Source: Candidatus Gastranaerophilales bacterium HUM_9
GTDB lineage: Bacteria; Cyanobacteriota; Vampirovibrionia; Gastranaerophilales; Gastranaerophilaceae
NCBI GenBank assembly: GCA_002103075.1
Contig: DABG01000016.1
Location: 1 to 59,883 of the forward strand
Length of the DNA: 59,883 nt
Direction of reading: 5' to 3'
In this document: positions 52,240-59,883 of the stretch, piece by piece
Position numbering within the stretch: the stretch's first letter is position 1
Layout of the letters: the number at the start of each line of letters is the position of its first letter
The notes under the pieces: model-generated
Told to the model about the DNA's origin: nothing
Seen by the model: only the letters and a program-made list of their open reading frames with translations
Database searches by the model: none
Translations under genes and position numbers: made by a program

Positions 52240-53325
52240 CTATTCTACTGTTTCAGCAAGTTTTTCGAGTTTAAGTTTTTGGTCATATTCAACAAGAAGG
52301 TTTATTAGTTCATCTAAATCACCATCAATAACAGTCCAAACATTAAGGTTTTGACCAAGTCTATGGTCTGTTAGTCTGCCTTGTGGGAAGTTGTATGTTC
52401 TAATACGTTCACTTCTATCACCAGTACCAACTTGAGAACGTCTTAAGTCAGTAATTTCTTTCATTTGCTTTTGCACTTCCATATCATAAAGTTTTGCTTT
52501 AAGGATTTGCAAAGCACGTTCCTTGTTTTGAAGTTGAGAACGTTCTTCTGTACAGAAAATCATAATTCCTGTAGGTTTGTGAAATACACGGGCAGCAGTT
52601 TCAACTTTGTTAACGTTTTGACCACCTGCGCCACCTGAACGAGCTGTAGATATTTCTACGTCATTCATGTTTAACTCAACATCAACATCATCAACTTCTG
52701 GCATTACAGCAACTGTAGCTGTTGAAGTGTGAACCCTTCCTTGTGATTCTGTTACAGGAACTCTTTGTACTCTGTGTACGCCTGATTCATATTTTAATCT
52801 TGAATAGATAGCGTCACCTTTCATAGAAATAATAACTTCTGATACACCACCTGCTTCACAGTCAGTTTTACTAAGAATTTGAGTTTGCCAACCCATCTTG
52901 TCAGCATATCTAAGATACATTCTCATCAAATCGCCTGCAAAGATGTTTGCTTCATCACCACCTGCACTACCACGGATTTCTAACATAATATCCTTGTCGT
53001 CCATCGGGTCACGTGGAAGAAGAAGAACTTTCATTTTTTCTTCATATTCAGCAATTTTTGCTTCGTTTTCTTCTATTTCTGCTTTCATAAAAGATTTCAT
53101 TTCTTCATCTGACTCTTCGTGCATGATTTCTTTTGCATCTTTTACAGCTTCTGTTGCTTTTTGCCAAGCATAATATAATTCTACTGTTTCTTCCATTGAT
53201 TTTCTTTGTTTTGATAAATCACGGAATTTATTATAATCTTGAATAACTTCTGGATCAGAAAGAGTAACGCCAAGTTCGTTATAACGTTTTTCAATCTGTT
53301 TTATTTTATCTAGCATATCTTTCAT
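52240..53325 (-). CDS. prfA: Peptide chain release factor 1
   Basis: Reads UAA and UAG stops. 361 residues from ATG 53325, chosen for GAGG 9 nt upstream; a longer frame to 53367 would be atypical. The GGQ motif is in GGAGGQNVNKVETA, and a GSAGGDEANIFAGDLMRMY block is typical of the family. The codon-reading tripeptide region is in the middle; EF-Tu-like domains are intact. First gene of the infB operon here, instead of nusA. Confidence 0.96.
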   Translation of the reverse strand: MKDMLDKIKQIEKRYNELGVTLSDPEVIQDYNKFRDLSKQRKSMEETVELYYAWQKATEAVKDAKEIMHEESDEEMKSFMKAEIEENEAKIAEYEEKMKVLLLPRDPMDDKDIMLEIRGSAGGDEANIFAGDLMRMYLRYADKMGWQTQILSKTDCEAGGVSEVIISMKGDAIYSRLKYESGVHRVQRVPVTESQGRVHTSTATVAVMPEVDDVDVELNMNDVEISTARSGGAGGQNVNKVETAARVFHKPTGIMIFCTEERSQLQNKERALQILKAKLYDMEVQKQMKEITDLRRSQVGTGDRSERIRTYNFPQGRLTDHRLGQNLNVWTVIDGDLDELINLLVEYDQKLKLEKLAETVE

Positions 53326-53500
53326 AGTTATAGTCCTCTTTAAATGTATTATAACAAAAACATGCAAAATGATTAATCCCCTTTAAAAAGCTGATTTTTA
53401 TTAGGAATTAGACACTAAAACAGCAATTAATGGTATACTTGTATAAAATACAATTTTATTGTACAACATAGTGATAATAAATATAAAAAAGGATTTACTA

Positions 53501-55687
53501 ATGTTTGAATTATATAATCGTATAAAGGAACGTCTACAGGGATACAAAGTTACTGATATTCTGTTGTTTATCTGTTTTTCATTGATAATGACAATAATTA
53601 TTTCATCACAAAACTTTTTCTTCCAAAAAATTATTGAAAACGGTATAAGTAAAAAAGATATTATTGCCCAAAAAAATATCACTGTAATTGATACAAAACG
53701 TACTGAACAACATAGACAAGACGTAGTTCAAAACATTGAACCTATCTTGATTCCAGCAGAAGACGAATTTATCAAAGTAAACCTTGATACATTACAAAAT
53801 TCAATCCAACAAATCAGAAACAAAAACGTAAATGATTTAACTAAAAAAGATGAATTATCACTATTATTCGATATTCCAAGCCAATCTAAGAAAGCATACC
53901 TTGCAAATTACTTATTGATAGCATCAGAACCAGATTTGCAGAAGATGTTCGATAAAGCAAAACTTACATTGGTTAAAGTTTTGAATATCGGTATTACAGA
54001 AAGCAGTTATGAAAACGAAAAATTAGATAAACTTATCCAAAGAAACATACCTGCTAACACCCCTAGAAACCAAGTAACAGTAATTACTGCACTACTTAAA
54101 GAAATCATCACACCAAACCTTGTTGTTGATGATTTAGCAACAGAAATAGCCAAGAAAAATGCTCAAAACTCAGTTAAACCTTATGAAGTAGTATTCAAAA
54201 AAGGTGACAAAATTCTTTTTGAGGGTGAACCAGTTACCAAACTTAAAAAAGATGCCTTAAGAGAAGCTGGTTACAACGTTTTTGAACTTAATTTTGCAGG
54301 TATCATTGGAATATTTTTACTAGTATTGTTCTCAACTTATATATTTTTACAATACGAAAAAAGTTTTGATAAAAAGTTATTAGATTCACACCACATGGTG
54401 ATAACAGGATTTTTGGCAATACTGTTGGCATTAATTTCAGTTACTATTCCAACAGGATTTTCACCATATATATTACCATTTCCTGCATTTATTATTATAT
54501 TAGCAATTTTTACTAACGCAAGAATTGCAGGTTTTGCATCAATGCTTATGCTTGCACTTTTGACAATTGGACTACATTACGGGATAGAATTTACAGCATC
54601 ATTTATATTTATAAACATTGTTTCTATGATTACAATTTCAAGAATAAAGTTTTCAAGACGTTTTGACTTGATTTTAACAGGTCTAAAAATATCTATTGCG
54701 GGTATTATCATAGTTGCTTGTATTTACTTGCTTGAAAAATTCTTGATTGATGTAGAAAACTTATTAATTTTAAGAGATTTATGCTTATTCTTTGTAAACG
54801 GTATATTGAGCGGAATTATAGCACTTGGAACATTGCCTATTCTAGAAAGTTCATTTGGAATTATAACACCTTATGGTTTAGCAGAATTAGCTGACCACAA
54901 CCAACCGTTACTAAAACGTTTACAGTTTGAAGCTCCAGGAACTTATCACCACAGCTTGATGGTATCAAACTTAGCAGAAGCAGCAGCAGAAGCTATCGGA
55001 GCTAATCCTATTTTGGCTAGAGTTGGTTCTTTTTATCACGATATAGGAAAACTAAAAAGACCATTATTCTTTGTTGAAAACCAATCTTATTTTGGAATTG
55101 AAAATCCACATACAAAACTTAATCCTAGATTAAGTAAAATGGTTATTACAGCTCACCCAAAAGACGGGGTTGAACTTGCTAAAGAATATCATTTACCAAC
55201 AATTATTCATGCATTTATTTTGCAACACCACGGTGAAGGTTTGGCTAGTTATTTCTACAATCAAGCTATTGCAGAAGAGGGTATAGAAAACGTAAAAGAA
55301 GAACAATTCAGATATACAGGTCCTAAACCTAATATGAAAGAAACTGGCATTTTGATGATTGCTGATGCTGTTGAATCGGCTGTTAGGTCGCTTAAAACAC
55401 CTTCTAATGAAGAAATTGAAGCAATTATTGATAAAATTATAAAAGAGCGTTTGAATGATGGTCAATTCTCAGATTGTCCACTTACATTAAAGGATTTAAA
55501 AGTTATTGCAACAACATTCAATAGAATTTTAAGAGGTATGCAACACAATAGAATCAAGTATCATCAAGCAATTGTTAACCAATTAGATGGCACAAAAGTT
55601 GTAAATAGTCCAATGGATAGTGACTTTGAGGCTAAGATAAAACAACTTGAACAAAATAGAAATAATGAAAACGGAAAAAATGAATAG
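53501..55687 (+). CDS. pgpH: 7TM-HD family phosphohydrolase (PgpH-type c-di-AMP phosphodiesterase)
   Basis: 728 residues from ATG 53501, chosen for AAGGA 7 nt upstream. An N-terminal membrane helix, an extracellular 7TMR-HDED domain (~60-260), seven membrane helices (~270-455), and a C-terminal HD domain with TYHHSLMVSNLA, FYHDIGKLKRP, AHPKDGVELA and QHHGEG. This is the layout of PgpH, which hydrolyses c-di-AMP to pApA. No c-di-AMP cyclase is in the window. It overlaps ybeY by 8 bp, a common pairing. Confidence 0.93.
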   Translation: MFELYNRIKERLQGYKVTDILLFICFSLIMTIIISSQNFFFQKIIENGISKKDIIAQKNITVIDTKRTEQHRQDVVQNIEPILIPAEDEFIKVNLDTLQNSIQQIRNKNVNDLTKKDELSLLFDIPSQSKKAYLANYLLIASEPDLQKMFDKAKLTLVKVLNIGITESSYENEKLDKLIQRNIPANTPRNQVTVITALLKEIITPNLVVDDLATEIAKKNAQNSVKPYEVVFKKGDKILFEGEPVTKLKKDALREAGYNVFELNFAGIIGIFLLVLFSTYIFLQYEKSFDKKLLDSHHMVITGFLAILLALISVTIPTGFSPYILPFPAFIIILAIFTNARIAGFASMLMLALLTIGLHYGIEFTASFIFINIVSMITISRIKFSRRFDLILTGLKISIAGIIIVACIYLLEKFLIDVENLLILRDLCLFFVNGILSGIIALGTLPILESSFGIITPYGLAELADHNQPLLKRLQFEAPGTYHHSLMVSNLAEAAAEAIGANPILARVGSFYHDIGKLKRPLFFVENQSYFGIENPHTKLNPRLSKMVITAHPKDGVELAKEYHLPTIIHAFILQHHGEGLASYFYNQAIAEEGIENVKEEQFRYTGPKPNMKETGILMIADAVESAVRSLKTPSNEEIEAIIDKIIKERLNDGQFSDCPLTLKDLKVIATTFNRILRGMQHNRIKYHQAIVNQLDGTKVVNSPMDSDFEAKIKQLEQNRNNENGKNE

Positions 55688-56273
55688 AACAATAAACGTA
55701 TTTACAGAAAATATTTATCCTAAATGGGAACTTGACGAGGCTGAAGTAATCAAGGTTACAAGAAAAATTGTTGAGTATTACCTTGGAGCTGGCGATGAAA
55801 AAACTGGAGAAGAAGATAATACTGACAAGGTTAAAAACTCTGATGAGATTGGGTCATTACTTGAGATATCTTGCTTAGGTGATGTAGATTTTGATACAGT
55901 TACATTTGATATATTGTTTTGTGACGGAGAAAAGACACATCAGATAAATAAAGATTATCGAGATAAGGATTATATTGCAGATATTATTACGTTTGCAATA
56001 TTCGCTGATGATGATAGCAAGTTTGTATTAGATGGTGATGTAAACCTTGGTGAAATCATTATAGCACTTGATAAAATTGAACAAGAGGCTGGAAAAACTG
56101 GTGTTAGCAAGTATTATCAACTATATTTCTTAATTGCACACGGAATTTTACATTTATTAGGATTTGACCATCAAACAGAAGAAGATTATAATTTTGTTGT
56201 AAGTGTTCAGAAAAAGGCTTTAAAATACGCTGGAATTGATGAACAATATGTAGAACAAACAAGCGAAGAATAA
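55680..56273 (+). CDS. ybeY: Endoribonuclease YbeY (16S rRNA maturation)
   Basis: Zinc-dependent RNase in 16S 3'-end processing and rRNA quality control. About 197 residues if it starts at 55680 (MNRTINVFTEN); an ATG at 55665 is also possible. The signature HGILHLLGFDH is intact, and YIADIITFAI matches the usual ADVLSF block. An acidic insertion near residues 40-60 (GDEKTGEEDNTDKVKNSDE) makes it longer than the usual ~150-170. dgkA follows after 19 nt. Confidence 0.95.
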   Translation: MNRTINVFTENIYPKWELDEAEVIKVTRKIVEYYLGAGDEKTGEEDNTDKVKNSDEIGSLLEISCLGDVDFDTVTFDILFCDGEKTHQINKDYRDKDYIADIITFAIFADDDSKFVLDGDVNLGEIIIALDKIEQEAGKTGVSKYYQLYFLIAHGILHLLGFDHQTEEDYNFVVSVQKKALKYAGIDEQYVEQTSEE

Positions 56274-56292
56274 TCCCAAAGGAGATATAATA

Positions 56293-56685
56293 ATGACTAA
56301 ATTCAAACAACAAGGTTTTGGAAGCACATTTCGAAACGCACGAAAAGGATTTAGATTAGTAATAAAAAGTGAAAAAAATATCAGAGTTCATTTAGTTGTC
56401 GCATCAATTGTAATGACAGCTGGTGTTTTATTGAGTTTTGACGCTATTAAATTTTGCATATTATTACTTGCTATATCATCAGTAATAAGTGCAGAGATGT
56501 TGAACTCTGCAATCGAGTTTACTCTAGATTCTGTATATCACAACAAATACAATAGAATGGTTGGAATGGCAAAGGATATATCAGCAGGAGCTGTAATGCT
56601 TTGTACAATGATTAGTATCTCAATTGGAGTAATATTGTTTGGAAAATCACTAATTGAATTAGCATTAGGACATTTTGTACACTAG
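56293..56685 (+). CDS. dgkA: Diacylglycerol/undecaprenol kinase (DgkA family)
   Basis: 130-residue integral membrane kinase with three helices; recycles diacylglycerol or phosphorylates undecaprenol. NARKGFRLVIKSEKNIRVHL and SAEMLNSAIEFTLD are family signatures. AAAGGAG lies 9 nt upstream. The order pgpH-ybeY-dgkA is widespread, especially in Firmicutes. Confidence 0.94.
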   Translation: MTKFKQQGFGSTFRNARKGFRLVIKSEKNIRVHLVVASIVMTAGVLLSFDAIKFCILLLAISSVISAEMLNSAIEFTLDSVYHNKYNRMVGMAKDISAGAVMLCTMISISIGVILFGKSLIELALGHFVH

Positions 56686-56839
56686 ATTTCACATTTCTTA
56701 TAAATATAAAATGGCATTTCTACCTGCACAGGTAAAGCTCTTTTATTTGTTCTACACAAAATATTTAAAATCAAAATGAACAATTTCATAACAAATTTCG
56801 TTATATCCATGAATGTACAAAATAAATGGAGTTTTTGCT

Positions 56840-57562
56840 ATGAAAAAGATTTTTTATTTTCTCTTGATTATGTTTTTAGGACTAAGCTGTCAAGCTGCTG
56901 AAATTTTTCAACTAGAGCTTGCACCCTCAATTAAAGTTGATGGAAAAGTAAAAACAAGAGGTAATAAAGACACTATAATTATGAATGCAGAACCACCATC
57001 AAGTGCAGTTTATGATGCTCTATTTAATAATAACTCATCATCATCTTCAACAACAACTTCTTCTTCAACATCTACATCTTCTACTGACACTATTGCATCT
57101 AGTAGAATTACAACAAATCGAAACTTAAGTGACCCATATATTGTTAGAATTGATGGAAATAATTATATTATGGTCATAAATAATCCAACAAATAAGTGGG
57201 ATAAAAATAATATTTTAGGGATTGATGATACCAAAGAAACTCTTTTTAAATCATTAATGGAATTGGAATCTGACGGCGATTATACAAAATTAACCTCTAA
57301 AGAATTAAAACAAGCAAATATTAGATTTGTTAAAGTTGATGAAAATGGTGCTATTTTAGTCAACGACAAAAAACAAGATTTTAACTTGGACAAAATAGAT
57401 TATATCGACATGTCTCGTTTAAGAAAACTTGCAAATGGAAGTGTTACAGGAATATTTGGGCATTTTAACGTTTATCTTAAAACAGATAACAACAATAAAA
57501 AAATGATTGTTGGATACGTAACTATTCAAGAAGATAATTCTGAAGATATTTTATTCAAATAA
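56840..57562 (+). CDS. Secreted protein with Ser/Thr-rich linker
   Basis: 240 residues from ATG 56840, chosen for GGAG 8 nt upstream. Signal peptide MKKIFYFLLIMFLGLSCQA. A poly-Ser/Thr linker (residues ~63-88) is followed by a domain with DPYIVRIDGNNYIMVI and LRKLANGSVTGIFGHFNVYL; VDENGAILVNDK recalls structures that read out EF-hand- or secretion-linked repeats, only weakly. First gene of a three-gene envelope set. Function unknown. Confidence 0.65.
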   Translation: MKKIFYFLLIMFLGLSCQAAEIFQLELAPSIKVDGKVKTRGNKDTIIMNAEPPSSAVYDALFNNNSSSSSTTTSSSTSTSSTDTIASSRITTNRNLSDPYIVRIDGNNYIMVINNPTNKWDKNNILGIDDTKETLFKSLMELESDGDYTKLTSKELKQANIRFVKVDENGAILVNDKKQDFNLDKIDYIDMSRLRKLANGSVTGIFGHFNVYLKTDNNNKKMIVGYVTIQEDNSEDILFK

Positions 57563-57571
57563 AGAGGTTAT

Positions 57572-58198
57572 ATGTATCAACAAAAATGCCTGATTACAAT
57601 ATTATTGATTTTCATAATTTTAACTATGCCTATATTTATTACAAATAATGGTTATGTTTATGCTGGAACTCGTAATAAATCAGAGATTTTAAAAGTAAAA
57701 AAAGGAACAGATTTTGATATAGCTCTTCAGAACACAATAAATTCTACAAACTTAAAAGAAAACGACACAATAGCAGCAAGTTTAGAAGAAAATTTCTTCT
57801 TCCAATCAAAATTAATAGCACCACAAGGAAGTATAGTTTATGGAAAAGTTTTAAAAGTAAAACAACCAAGAGGATTTTACGGCAAAGGCTATTTACAAAT
57901 AGTATTTGATGAAATAATGCTTCCAAATGGAGATATTATAAATTTTTCAGGAAATGTTATCAATATAAAAGCAAGAGGCATTCGAGCATTAAGGATTAGT
58001 GGAGATATATTATTAGGAACTATAGCTGGGGCACTTGCAGGCTCTCAATTACCTGCTTTTGTACCTGTTGGAGCTGCTGTTGGATTACTTCTTGCAACTC
58101 TTGAAATTGCTGATACAAAAGGGCTAGATGTTGAGCTTCCTGCTGGTACAATGCTAACTATTAGACTTGTTAAGCCATTAAAAATTCACCTTAGCTAA
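57572..58198 (+). CDS. Envelope protein with TrbI/VirB10-like beta domain and Gly-rich hairpin
   Basis: 208 residues. A signal-like N-terminal helix (LITILLIFIILTMPIFI) is followed by a beta domain, with LIAPQGSIVYGKVLKVKQPR and LPNGDIINFSG, then a small-residue hydrophobic hairpin (LGTIAGALAGSQL...GAAVGLLLA) and PAGTMLTIRLVKPLKIHL. The APxGSxxxGxV pattern resembles the C-terminal domain of TrbI/VirB10 proteins. The SLH protein at 14825 and the protein at 23620 share it. GAGG lies 4 nt upstream. Confidence 0.65.
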   Translation: MYQQKCLITILLIFIILTMPIFITNNGYVYAGTRNKSEILKVKKGTDFDIALQNTINSTNLKENDTIAASLEENFFFQSKLIAPQGSIVYGKVLKVKQPRGFYGKGYLQIVFDEIMLPNGDIINFSGNVINIKARGIRALRISGDILLGTIAGALAGSQLPAFVPVGAAVGLLLATLEIADTKGLDVELPAGTMLTIRLVKPLKIHLS

Positions 58199-58217
58199 AT
58201 AAAATACAATAAGGACG

Positions 58218-59006
58218 ATGATGCATATCAAAAATTTTATAATAATTTTAATAACTATATTAACACTGGTTACAATGGTTTTAGGAATAAAACACCCTTC
58301 CTTACATAAACATACTATGTTTTCTGATGAATATCATAAATTTGAAGATGTTGAACTTCCTAATACAAATTTGAATATCACACTTGTTGAATCTGAATCA
58401 AATGCAGAACCTGTAAAAATCATTTCTAAAAAACAGAATCAGCCTAAAAAAACAATTAATAAAAACAAAATACAAAACTCAGAAAAATCAACTAAAAAAG
58501 GATATCAGCAAAATAAAATTAAAAAAGAAACTAAGCAAATTTCTAATAATATGCAACCAAGAGAACAAACAAATAAAACACAAGAGGTTAAAATACAGCC
58601 TAAACAAAATCAAAATATAAAACCACAGGAAAATATGGCACATCAATTAAGCGAACAAGAAGAAATTATCGCTTGGAATAGATGGAGAAGTAATTTGCAA
58701 AATCAGGTTATGAAAGATGCACCTGTACGTGCACCTATAGGAACCGTATTCAAATTTTCATTTACTGTTGATAAAAAAGGTAATATGTCGAACATAAAAG
58801 TCTGGTCAGAAAATCCAAATTATACTAACTTAGGGATAACAGTTATAAAACCAGTACTTGTTGGATATGCACATAAACCAATATTGGAATTTCCACAGGG
58901 TACGAAACGTAATATAACTAATGTTACAGGCGGATATGTTATTTCAACAAAGACAAAATACAGTAGACCAGATGATTATTCAGATTATGAAAAAGTGAAG
59001 TTATAA
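58218..59006 (+). CDS. TonB-like envelope protein
   Basis: 262 residues. One N-terminal membrane helix (IIILITILTLVTMVLGI) is followed by a Lys/Gln/Asn-rich linker (~75-140) and a C-terminal ~110-residue domain with FSFTVDKKGNMSNIKVWS...YAHKPILEFPQGTKRNITN, matching the TonB C-terminal pattern (beta strand, x-D-x-x-G-x-V, later P-x-G). TonB would transmit proton-motive force to outer-membrane receptors; no ExbB/ExbD genes are nearby, so a TolA-like or stand-alone role is possible. A terminator follows. Confidence 0.7.
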   Translation: MMHIKNFIIILITILTLVTMVLGIKHPSLHKHTMFSDEYHKFEDVELPNTNLNITLVESESNAEPVKIISKKQNQPKKTINKNKIQNSEKSTKKGYQQNKIKKETKQISNNMQPREQTNKTQEVKIQPKQNQNIKPQENMAHQLSEQEEIIAWNRWRSNLQNQVMKDAPVRAPIGTVFKFSFTVDKKGNMSNIKVWSENPNYTNLGITVIKPVLVGYAHKPILEFPQGTKRNITNVTGGYVISTKTKYSRPDDYSDYEKVKL

Positions 59007-59010
59007 ATAA

Positions 59011-59048
59011 AAAAAGTGATTAAACAATCCTGCTTAATCACTTTCTTA
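59011..59048 (+). terminator. Terminator of the TonB-like gene
   Basis: AAAGTGATTAA-ACAATCCTGC-TTAATCACTTT, an 11-bp perfect stem. Confidence 0.85.
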
Positions 59049-59066
59049 CTTAAATTAGATTTGTAG

Positions 59067-59086
59067 GTTGGGGTTTCCACCCCAAC
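59067..59086. repeat. GTTGGGG/CCCCAAC inverted repeat
   Basis: GTAGGTTGGGGTTTCCACCC then CAAC forms a 7-bp perfect hairpin with loop TTTCCA. Similar GTAGGTTGGGT-type intergenic pieces are widespread in bacteria. It opens the repeat-filled gap up to the rRNA terminator. Confidence 0.55.
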
Positions 59087-59106
59087 AAAATATGTTCAGA
59101 TGTTCA

Positions 59107-59144
59107 GGGGGATCCTTCGGTCGTTTCACTCCCTCTGGATGACA
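59107..59144 (-). repeat. Intergenic repeat, GTCATCCAGAGGGAG...GGATCCCCC family (copy E)
   Basis: On the minus strand CTGTCATCCAGAGGGAGTGA then AACGACCGAAGGATCCCCC, agreeing with 38145-38182 at most positions. Confidence 0.75.
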
Positions 59145-59153
59145 GATTAGAAC

Positions 59154-59203
59154 CGTCATTGCGAACGATTGAACGGTATATAATGTATTAAGTGCGGCAA
59201 TCC
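59154..59203 (+). repeat. Intergenic repeat, CGTCATTGCGA...GCGGCAATCC family (copy F)
   Basis: The well-known bacterial repeat layout CGTCATTGCGA at the left and GCGGCAATCC at the right, with a 29-nt centre. The right end also matches the fragment at about 104-113. Confidence 0.7.
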
Positions 59204-59317
59204 ATAAATCAACGGTTATGAAAACACTAACTGTAATATTGTTTTGTGAGAGGGGGAGTTTTCCTCTTTTTTGTTGACAACTAATTTACATAAATATTCA
59301 ACAAAAAACTTCTCAAT

Positions 59318-59354
59318 AAAAAAGAGAACTCATTATCCAATGAATTCTCTTTTT
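59318..59354 (-). terminator. Terminator of the rRNA operon
   Basis: In the rRNA direction AAAAAGAGAATTCATTGGAT then AATGAGTTCTCTTTTTT folds into a stem of 9-10 bp followed by T residues. It lies 11 nt after the 5S gene. Confidence 0.8.
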
Positions 59355-59365
59355 ACTTAAATTAG

Positions 59366-59482
59366 GTGTCGGCAACTAGCTATCTTCCCAGGCAGTGGCC
59401 CGCCAAGTATTTTCGCCTCAATGAGTCTTTTCGACCGTGTTCGGGATGGGAACGGGAGTTTTCCTCACGATTTGTCACCGAC
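59366..59482 (-). rRNA. rrf: 5S ribosomal RNA
   Basis: About 117 nt. In the gene direction it starts near GTCGGTGACAA, contains the conserved CCCGTTCCCATCCCGAACAC and ends TAGTTGCCGACACC; the ends pair (GTCGGTGACA against TTGCCGACAC). Ends are accurate to a few bases. Confidence 0.93.
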
Positions 59483-59699
59483 GAATCTGTCTTTGCTATC
59501 TCTCTCGAGATTAGCTACACAATCCGTGCGTTGAAAGTTGCATAAAGATTATATCAGCTTCGTAATCTTCAACTAGTGCGAAGTATTTTTAGCTCCTGTG
59601 GAGTTTTCTACCGAAAACTCTTACGTCGCTATCGTAATGTTGCCCTGCTTGTCTTACCCTTCGGTAAGCCAACACCGGCAACACCGGCTTCGCATAGGA

Positions 59700-59883
59700 A
59701 AAGCCCTCGTCCTATTAGTATCCGTCGACTGAAAATGTTGCCATTCTTACATCTCGGACCTATCAACGTCGTAATCTGCAACGGGACTTACTAGCTTATG
59801 CTATGAGAGATCTCATCTTGTGGTGGGCTTCGTACTTATATGCTTTCAGCACTTATCCACTTGGAACACAGCTACCGGGCGTT
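59700..59883 (-). rRNA. rrl: 23S ribosomal RNA, 3' end (partial)
   Basis: The 3'-terminal ~184 nt run off the window. The minus strand carries the conserved GCTGAAAGCATATAAGTACG-type stretch and CTACGACGTTGATAGGTCC-like end of domain VI. The spacer to 5S (59483-59699) has hairpins (TACCCTTCGGTA region) but no tRNA gene. Confidence 0.92.

Noticed and set aside
1..59883. CRISPR array
   Set aside because: No regularly spaced short repeats with unique spacers occur; the intergenic repeats are scattered singly and the protein repeats are degenerate.

Overview
The window is AT-rich, densely coding bacterial DNA. Several features fit a non-photosynthetic cyanobacterial relative (Vampirovibrionia/'Melainabacteria', Gastranaerophilales-like): an SLH-domain envelope protein, TonB-like and murein-lytic envelope proteins (a diderm envelope), a flagellar-type export gene cluster, and cytosolic-looking proteins that begin with a short 'I-S-N-x-x-F-G' motif. 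The placement is an inference from gene content and style; no marker gene was searched.

Layout. 1-519: intergenic repeats. 0.5-7.9 kb: a lytic transglycosylase, a novel protein with a PcrA/UvrD-like C-terminal Tudor domain, wecB, a Cys-cluster protein and a CHAP-like EF-hand protein. 7.9-11.9 kb (minus): an export/C-ring operon, fliM/N-like double SpoA - fliO - fliP - fliQ (with C-terminal extension) - small secreted protein - fliR. 12-18.1 kb: an accessory stretch with an RHH regulator, orphan proteins carrying HExxH, Cys-His-Asp and subtilase-like active-site motifs but no signal peptides, and an SLH protein. 18.3-20 kb: tcdA and bioB. 20.2-20.9 kb: tRNA-Ser followed by a duplicated-end element. 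20.9-26.6 kb: TPR and secreted proteins, an M48 protease and gatA. 26.7-27 kb: tRNA-Gly with a second element of the same kind. 27-33.3 kb: cdd and a very large repeat protein. 33.4-34 kb: tRNA(CAT) with a third tRNA-end duplication and an IS3-type remnant. 34-43.5 kb: SEC-C protein, rseP, rplI, TPR proteins, a GGDEF diguanylate cyclase, tsaE and tsaB. 43.6-48.2 kb: an SbcD/YhaO-like nuclease with a YhaN-like coiled-coil ATPase and a secreted HExxH protein. 48.2-53.3 kb (minus): prfA-rnpM(ylxR)-infB-rbfA-truB. 53.5-56.7 kb: pgpH-ybeY-dgkA. 56.8-59 kb: an operon of three envelope proteins. 59.3-59.9 kb: the 3' end of an rRNA operon (23S partial, 5S) on the minus strand.

Most notable. All three tRNA genes are followed by their own terminator, a short non-coding insert, and a second copy of the tRNA 3' end plus terminator. 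The Ser and Gly inserts share a conserved core (CGTAGACCCGTTWAACGCG, a hairpin followed by GTTCGAGCGA, and GGGCGGAG) in the same order. The Ser and tRNA(CAT) loci share a hairpin with loop TAAGT and a purine-rich GGGGAAG module. This looks like an undescribed family of small, integrase-less, tRNA-3'-end-targeting elements. Also notable are possible effector-like enzymes near a flagellar/type III-type export cluster, a ~1,820-residue protein with about a dozen ~40-residue repeats, and promoters placed exactly so that transcripts would be leaderless.
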